Below are positions 6,463 to 8,956 of a DNA stretch of 8,956 bases, in pieces (the first letter of the stretch is position 1; each line of letters begins with the position of its first letter). Under the pieces are notes generated by a model that was not told where the DNA came from, made no database searches, and saw only the letters and a program-made list of their open reading frames with translations. Made by a program: the position numbers and the translations under genes. The DNA lies in contig JBEPZU010000026.1 in NCBI GenBank assembly GCA_041640715.1, positions 1 to 8,956 on the forward strand, in the 5' to 3' direction. The stretch is from DSFO01 sp041640715 (GTDB lineage: Archaea > Thermoproteota > Thermoprotei > Gearchaeales > Gearchaeaceae).

Positions 6463-7667
6463 GTTAACTCTGGTACTATGCCAAATCTCTTCTTCACTAG
6501 ATTCCTTATTATCACGATTCTTTGTATATCGTTGGTTCCTTCGTAAATCTCTGTTATAAGAGTATCTCTTAAGAAGCGCTCTACTCCTGTTTCTCTAACG
6601 ACTCCATAACCACCGTGTATCTTGATAGACCATAGCGCTACTTTCTCAGCTGCTTCTGTCGCGAAAGTCTTTGCTAAGGAAGCTGCAAATATGGCTTCTT
6701 TCTTTCCTCTATCAGCTAAAGAGGCTGCCCAATAAGTCAGAAGTCTTGCTGTTTCAAGTAAAATGACCATATCAGAGACTTTAAAGGCTACAGATTCAAA
6801 GCTTAGTATAGGTCTATCAAAAGCAGTTCTCATTGCAGCATAATCTAAGCTCTTTTCGAGCAAAGCCTGAATCATTCCTACAGCTTGTGCAGCTACTCCT
6901 ATCCTTCCATGGTCATAGGTTGATACTAGCATCTTAAATCCCTGTCCTTCTTCTCCTACTAAATTCTCACTTGGTACTTCTACGTTATCCAAGATCACTT
7001 CATAGGGCTGTTCACCTCTCAAACCCATTGTAGTTATCCTAGAACCTAGCTTTAATCCAGGAGTATTCTTCTCTACTATGAATAAAGATAAACCTTTCCA
7101 TCTTTCTTTTCTTGAAGGAGGAGGACTTGTTCTTGCTGATACTATGAAGAAATCTGCCTTTTCAGCACCTGTTATAAAGATCTTTCTTCCATTTATTACC
7201 CATTTATCTCCTTCTTTCTTCGCAGTTGCTTGGATTCCAGCTACGTCGCTTCCAGCAGCAGGTTCTGTGCTAGCATGTGCAGCATAAGCTTCACCGCTAG
7301 CTATTTTAGGTATGTATTTTCTTTTTTGTTCTTCGCTACCAAAGGTTAGAACAGGGAAAGTGAAGAGATGGTTTACAGCTATTGCTGTAGAAAAAGCTGG
7401 CAGAACTCTACAAATTTCTTCTGTCATTACTGCTAACATGAGGACACCGCCTCCTTGACCTCCATATTCTTGAGGAATCCCTACACCTGTTAATCCAAAC
7501 TCAGCTGCCTTTTTGAATATTTCATGTGGTATTTCATTTTTTTCTTCTATTTCTTCTACCTTTGGTTGTAAGTATTTTTCAGCGAATTCCCTTACGGTCT
7601 TCCTGAAGGTTTCGACTTCTTCAGGTATTTCTATGTTAAAATCCAGCACAGTATCAAAGGGAAACAT
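6459..7667 (-). CDS. Acyl-CoA dehydrogenase
   Basis: This 402-residue FAD enzyme, expected to oxidise an acyl-CoA to the trans-2-enoyl-CoA and pass electrons to an electron-transfer flavoprotein, shows the full family layout: an N-terminal helical domain, signature STEPAAGSD (133-141), the flavin-contacting WVINGRKIFITGA block, FDRPI, IHGGYG (350-355) and the C-terminal ITEIYEGTNDIQR. Glu376 in YEGT is the position of the catalytic base in short- and medium-chain enzymes. Chain length and substrate cannot be read from this. I chose ATG at 7665-7667 over the TTG two codons upstream because a TATA-like box lies about 28 nt before it, as for a leaderless mRNA. It is the first gene of a six-gene string and its TGA overlaps the start of the DUF4129 gene, so it is coupled to a module with no obvious metabolic link. 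Confidence 0.95.
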   Translation of the reverse strand: MFPFDTVLDFNIEIPEEVETFRKTVREFAEKYLQPKVEEIEEKNEIPHEIFKKAAEFGLTGVGIPQEYGGQGGGVLMLAVMTEEICRVLPAFSTAIAVNHLFTFPVLTFGSEEQKRKYIPKIASGEAYAAHASTEPAAGSDVAGIQATAKKEGDKWVINGRKIFITGAEKADFFIVSARTSPPPSRKERWKGLSLFIVEKNTPGLKLGSRITTMGLRGEQPYEVILDNVEVPSENLVGEEGQGFKMLVSTYDHGRIGVAAQAVGMIQALLEKSLDYAAMRTAFDRPILSFESVAFKVSDMVILLETARLLTYWAASLADRGKKEAIFAASLAKTFATEAAEKVALWSIKIHGGYGVVRETGVERFLRDTLITEIYEGTNDIQRIVIIRNLVKKRFGIVPELT

Positions 7668-7690
7668 GTTCAAAATATCTATTGAATTGA

Positions 7691-7700
7691 TTATTTAAAT
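7691..7700 (-). promoter_or_regulatory. TATA box for the acyl-CoA dehydrogenase/MoxR string
   Basis: The minus strand reads ATTTAAATAA, preceded by an A-rich ACAAAC that could act as a BRE. The box centre is about 28 nt upstream of the ATG at 7667, the usual spacing for an archaeal leaderless transcript. No ribosome binding site precedes that ATG. I see no other promoter-like box with this spacing in the six-gene string. Confidence 0.55.
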
Positions 7701-7973
7701 TGTTTGTCTAAAACGTAATGATTATTCAGCTTTGCTTATGATATTGAGGTTTAAAGATTTTTGAAAATCGATAATCAAAAATTAAGTTTTGTATAAATTT
7801 CTATCGCTAACTTGAGCTCTGCTTCAAAGAGCTTTATTTTCAGCGTGGCTGTCACAATCAACATAATGGTTTACCGGTTTTTCATAAAACTTCACTTTCT
7901 TCTTGAAGAACCACGACATCTGAAGCATTAACGTTAGATTTAACCTCTTTAGAATTACCTTTTCATCTTTAAT
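7701..7973. other. Intergenic region with possible decayed reading frame and AT-rich hairpin
   Basis: I see no convincing gene here. On the minus strand the frame of the upstream PP-loop gene stays open for 49 codons past its TGA, to a TGA at 7824-7826, and contains a 34-codon ATG frame (from 7928). A second minus-strand frame of 29 codons (7775-7864) overlaps it in the +1 register. It reads like a strand plus an amphipathic helix (LKIKLFEAELKLAIEIY). Together these may be remnants of one small gene broken by a frameshift. ATTTTTGA (7757-7764) and TCAAAAAT (7775-7782) form an 8-bp AT-rich inverted repeat that, with surrounding T runs on the minus strand, may mark the transcription end of the PP-loop operon. 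Confidence 0.35.
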
Positions 7974-8615
7974 TCATATGAGTCTTAAAATATGATATTC
8001 TCCATAATTTTCATCACTATAAGTTTCTTTAGATATTATCTTATATTCAACAGGTTCTTCATGAATTTTGCTATTTAGCAGCAATGTGTGATACTCGCCA
8101 TTTTCACCCAGAGGATCTATGTTTAACCTCTTAGTATATTCTAGGAAGGAATTCAGAGATTCATTATTAAGCTCCTTTCCTAGCCAATCCTTTAGTCTAT
8201 CTTCGCAACCTATGAATAAGGTCCTCAGCTTAAGTTCATTAACCTCTTTAATCAAGACCTCTGTGGTATCGAGACCCCATAGCGGTTCGACTAACTTTGC
8301 ACCTACCTCATCTGCAATGCTTTGCATGTATCTAAGATGTTCCTCTATATAGACGTCTCCAGCTATTATGACGCTTGCACCTATGCTTTTAAGGAAATTT
8401 ATAGTATCTTCTTTTTCATGGCCTTTTCTAACCCTGAGAATCATTACTCTTTTAGTCAAAGACTTCACAATGGTTTCGATCGTTTTGTTCAAATTTATCA
8501 GATGAGGACTAGGTCTTGGGAAATCATACATTAGTACCAAGGCAAGGTCTATATTAGCTGCTAGGTAAGCTGCGTAAAATGAATCCTTACCTCCTGATTG
8601 AAAAGCTACCCTCAT
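7974..8615 (-). CDS. PP-loop ATP pyrophosphatase, COG2102 (diphthine-ammonia ligase-like)
   Basis: This 213-residue protein belongs to the PP-loop family that adenylates a carboxyl or carbonyl group. The ATP-binding motif SGGKDS is at 7-12. The family blocks GDVYIEEH (about 86-93), EPLWGLDT (about 110-117) and GENGEYHTL (170-178) are all present. Annotation pipelines would likely call it diphthine-ammonia ligase (Dph6). The PLWG.DT, the LGKEL-type block and the DP.GENGEYHT ending resemble, from my knowledge of the family, the bacterial branch, which cannot make diphthamide, more than archaeal/eukaryotic Dph6. Its true substrate is therefore open. The gene follows a BtuD/FecE-like ABC ATPase on the same strand, hinting at a role linked to cofactor uptake. 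ATG at 8613-8615 is preceded by GGTGA with 5-nt spacing. Length is normal for the family. Confidence 0.85.
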   Translation of the reverse strand: MRVAFQSGGKDSFYAAYLAANIDLALVLMYDFPRPSPHLINLNKTIETIVKSLTKRVMILRVRKGHEKEDTINFLKSIGASVIIAGDVYIEEHLRYMQSIADEVGAKLVEPLWGLDTTEVLIKEVNELKLRTLFIGCEDRLKDWLGKELNNESLNSFLEYTKRLNIDPLGENGEYHTLLLNSKIHEEPVEYKIISKETYSDENYGEYHILRLI

Positions 8616-8720
8616 TTATTTCACCGAAGCACAGATTCTATGTGTTAAAGTTAATTCTAATATAGGCAGTTTGATGGATTCAAGAATTTGTTTGCTCATT
8701 GAGTGTGCTAAACGCATCAT
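8616..8720 (-). CDS. Possible 34-residue small protein filling the ABC/PP-loop gap
   Basis: This tentative frame starts MMRLAHSMSK and ends ICASVK. Its ATG overlaps the stop of the ABC ATPase (ATGA, 8717-8720) and its TAA directly abuts the ATG of the PP-loop gene, so it tiles the 101-nt gap exactly. This is the spacing expected of a translated operon gene. Against it, no ribosome binding site precedes the ATG, it includes a CGT codon that such AT-rich archaea tend to avoid, and I recognise no family. It could be a coupling leader peptide or chance. It is in the same frame as the PP-loop gene, so a single-base change at the TAA would fuse the two. Confidence 0.3.
   Translation of the reverse strand: MMRLAHSMSKQILESIKLPILELTLTHRICASVK
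8621..8625 (-). promoter_or_regulatory. Ribosome binding site GGTGA for the PP-loop gene
   Basis: GGTGA on the minus strand, five bases before ATG 8613-8615, matches the usual crenarchaeal Shine-Dalgarno. It indicates a leadered or internal-operon start and supports this ATG. A TATATTAG-like stretch near 8658-8665 could be an internal promoter giving a leader of about 20 nt. Confidence 0.6.
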
Positions 8721-8956
8721 TCTAAAGGGCCTTTAACTATGATCACAGGCAAATCTTCTTCATATATCACTTTGCACTTAACTTCGTAAACTTCCTCCAA
8801 TATCCTTTCCTGTAATACTTCACGTATGCCTCCCATGGCTACGATTTTCCCTTTCTTCATTATTATCATCTTATCACAGAACCTAGCAGGAAGATCTATT
8901 ACATGAGAAGTAGCTATTACCAATTTTCCAGAATTTGCTTCCATTCTTAATAGATT
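8717..8956 (-). CDS. ABC transporter ATP-binding protein, BtuD/FecE-like, C-terminal part only
   Basis: The last 79 residues of an ABC ATPase are present; the frame is open to the window edge and the start, Walker motifs and signature lie outside. Visible are the switch-region His in IATSHVIDLPARFCDK, the MKKGKIVAMGG strand pair, and a C-terminal tail with EVLQERILEEVYEVK followed by PVIIVKGPLE. That tail ('EVL....L.EVY.V', then a strand after a variable loop) is typical of ATPases of cobalamin and iron-siderophore uptake systems. A FecCD/BtuC-type permease and a substrate-binding protein would be expected further right. The substrate is undetermined. The stop overlaps a 34-codon frame that leads to the PP-loop gene. 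Confidence 0.85.
   Translation of the reverse strand, partial: NLLRMEANSGKLVIATSHVIDLPARFCDKMIIMKKGKIVAMGGIREVLQERILEEVYEVKCKVIYEEDLPVIIVKGPLE

Noticed and set aside
7814..7834. Inverted repeat AGCTCT/AGAGCT followed by TTTATTTT on the plus strand, like a bacterial intrinsic terminator
   Set aside because: There is no plus-strand gene upstream, the stem is only 6-7 bp, and archaea do not rely on hairpin terminators.
7701..7973. Search for a tRNA, C/D box RNA, CRISPR repeat or insertion-sequence ends in the largest gap
   Set aside because: No tRNA-like arms, no paired RTGATGA/CTGA boxes at proper distance, no repeated units, and no terminal inverted repeats with target duplications were seen.

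Overview
The window looks like chromosomal DNA of a thermoacidophilic archaeon of the Sulfolobales or a close relative. This is an inference from several things seen in the sequence: low G+C, AT-rich TATA-like boxes placed about 25-30 nt before start codons (leaderless transcripts), GGTGA/GGAGGT ribosome binding sites inside gene strings, very tight gene packing, and archaeal-type protein families. TGA is used as a normal stop by several intact genes here and Trp is TGG, so the genetic code is standard.

Left end (1-436, minus strand): a pirin-family gene that runs off the window edge and is broken by one in-frame TGA exactly where the family has Trp. It is divergent from an ABC export pair on the plus strand (490-2594): an ATPase and an 11-12-segment permease joined by an ATGA overlap. 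The 53-bp gap holds a 16-bp perfect palindrome around a TATA box, placed correctly for leaderless transcription in both directions.

Middle (2587-7667, minus strand): one tightly packed six-gene string. It opens with an acyl-CoA dehydrogenase behind a leaderless-type promoter. Then come a DUF4129-type membrane protein (TTG start), a small two-segment membrane protein, a MoxR-family AAA+ ATPase, a DUF58 protein and a five-segment membrane protein. Junctions are 1-7 nt overlaps or 1-nt gaps. The last five genes form a MoxR-DUF58-DUF4129 membrane module, probably chaperone-like work on an envelope or membrane target. Why an acyl-CoA dehydrogenase leads it is unknown. The string ends convergently with the ABC permease, overlapping it by 8 bp.

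Right end (7974-8956, minus strand): the C-terminal part of an ABC ATPase of the cobalamin/iron-siderophore uptake type (BtuD/FecE-like), an overlapping 34-codon frame that exactly fills the gap, and a PP-loop ATP pyrophosphatase of the COG2102 (diphthine-ammonia ligase-like) family. The PP-loop protein looks closer to the bacterial branch than to true Dph6. The roughly 300 bp between it and the acyl-CoA dehydrogenase contain the latter's promoter and possible remnants of a decayed reading frame, but no gene I can name.
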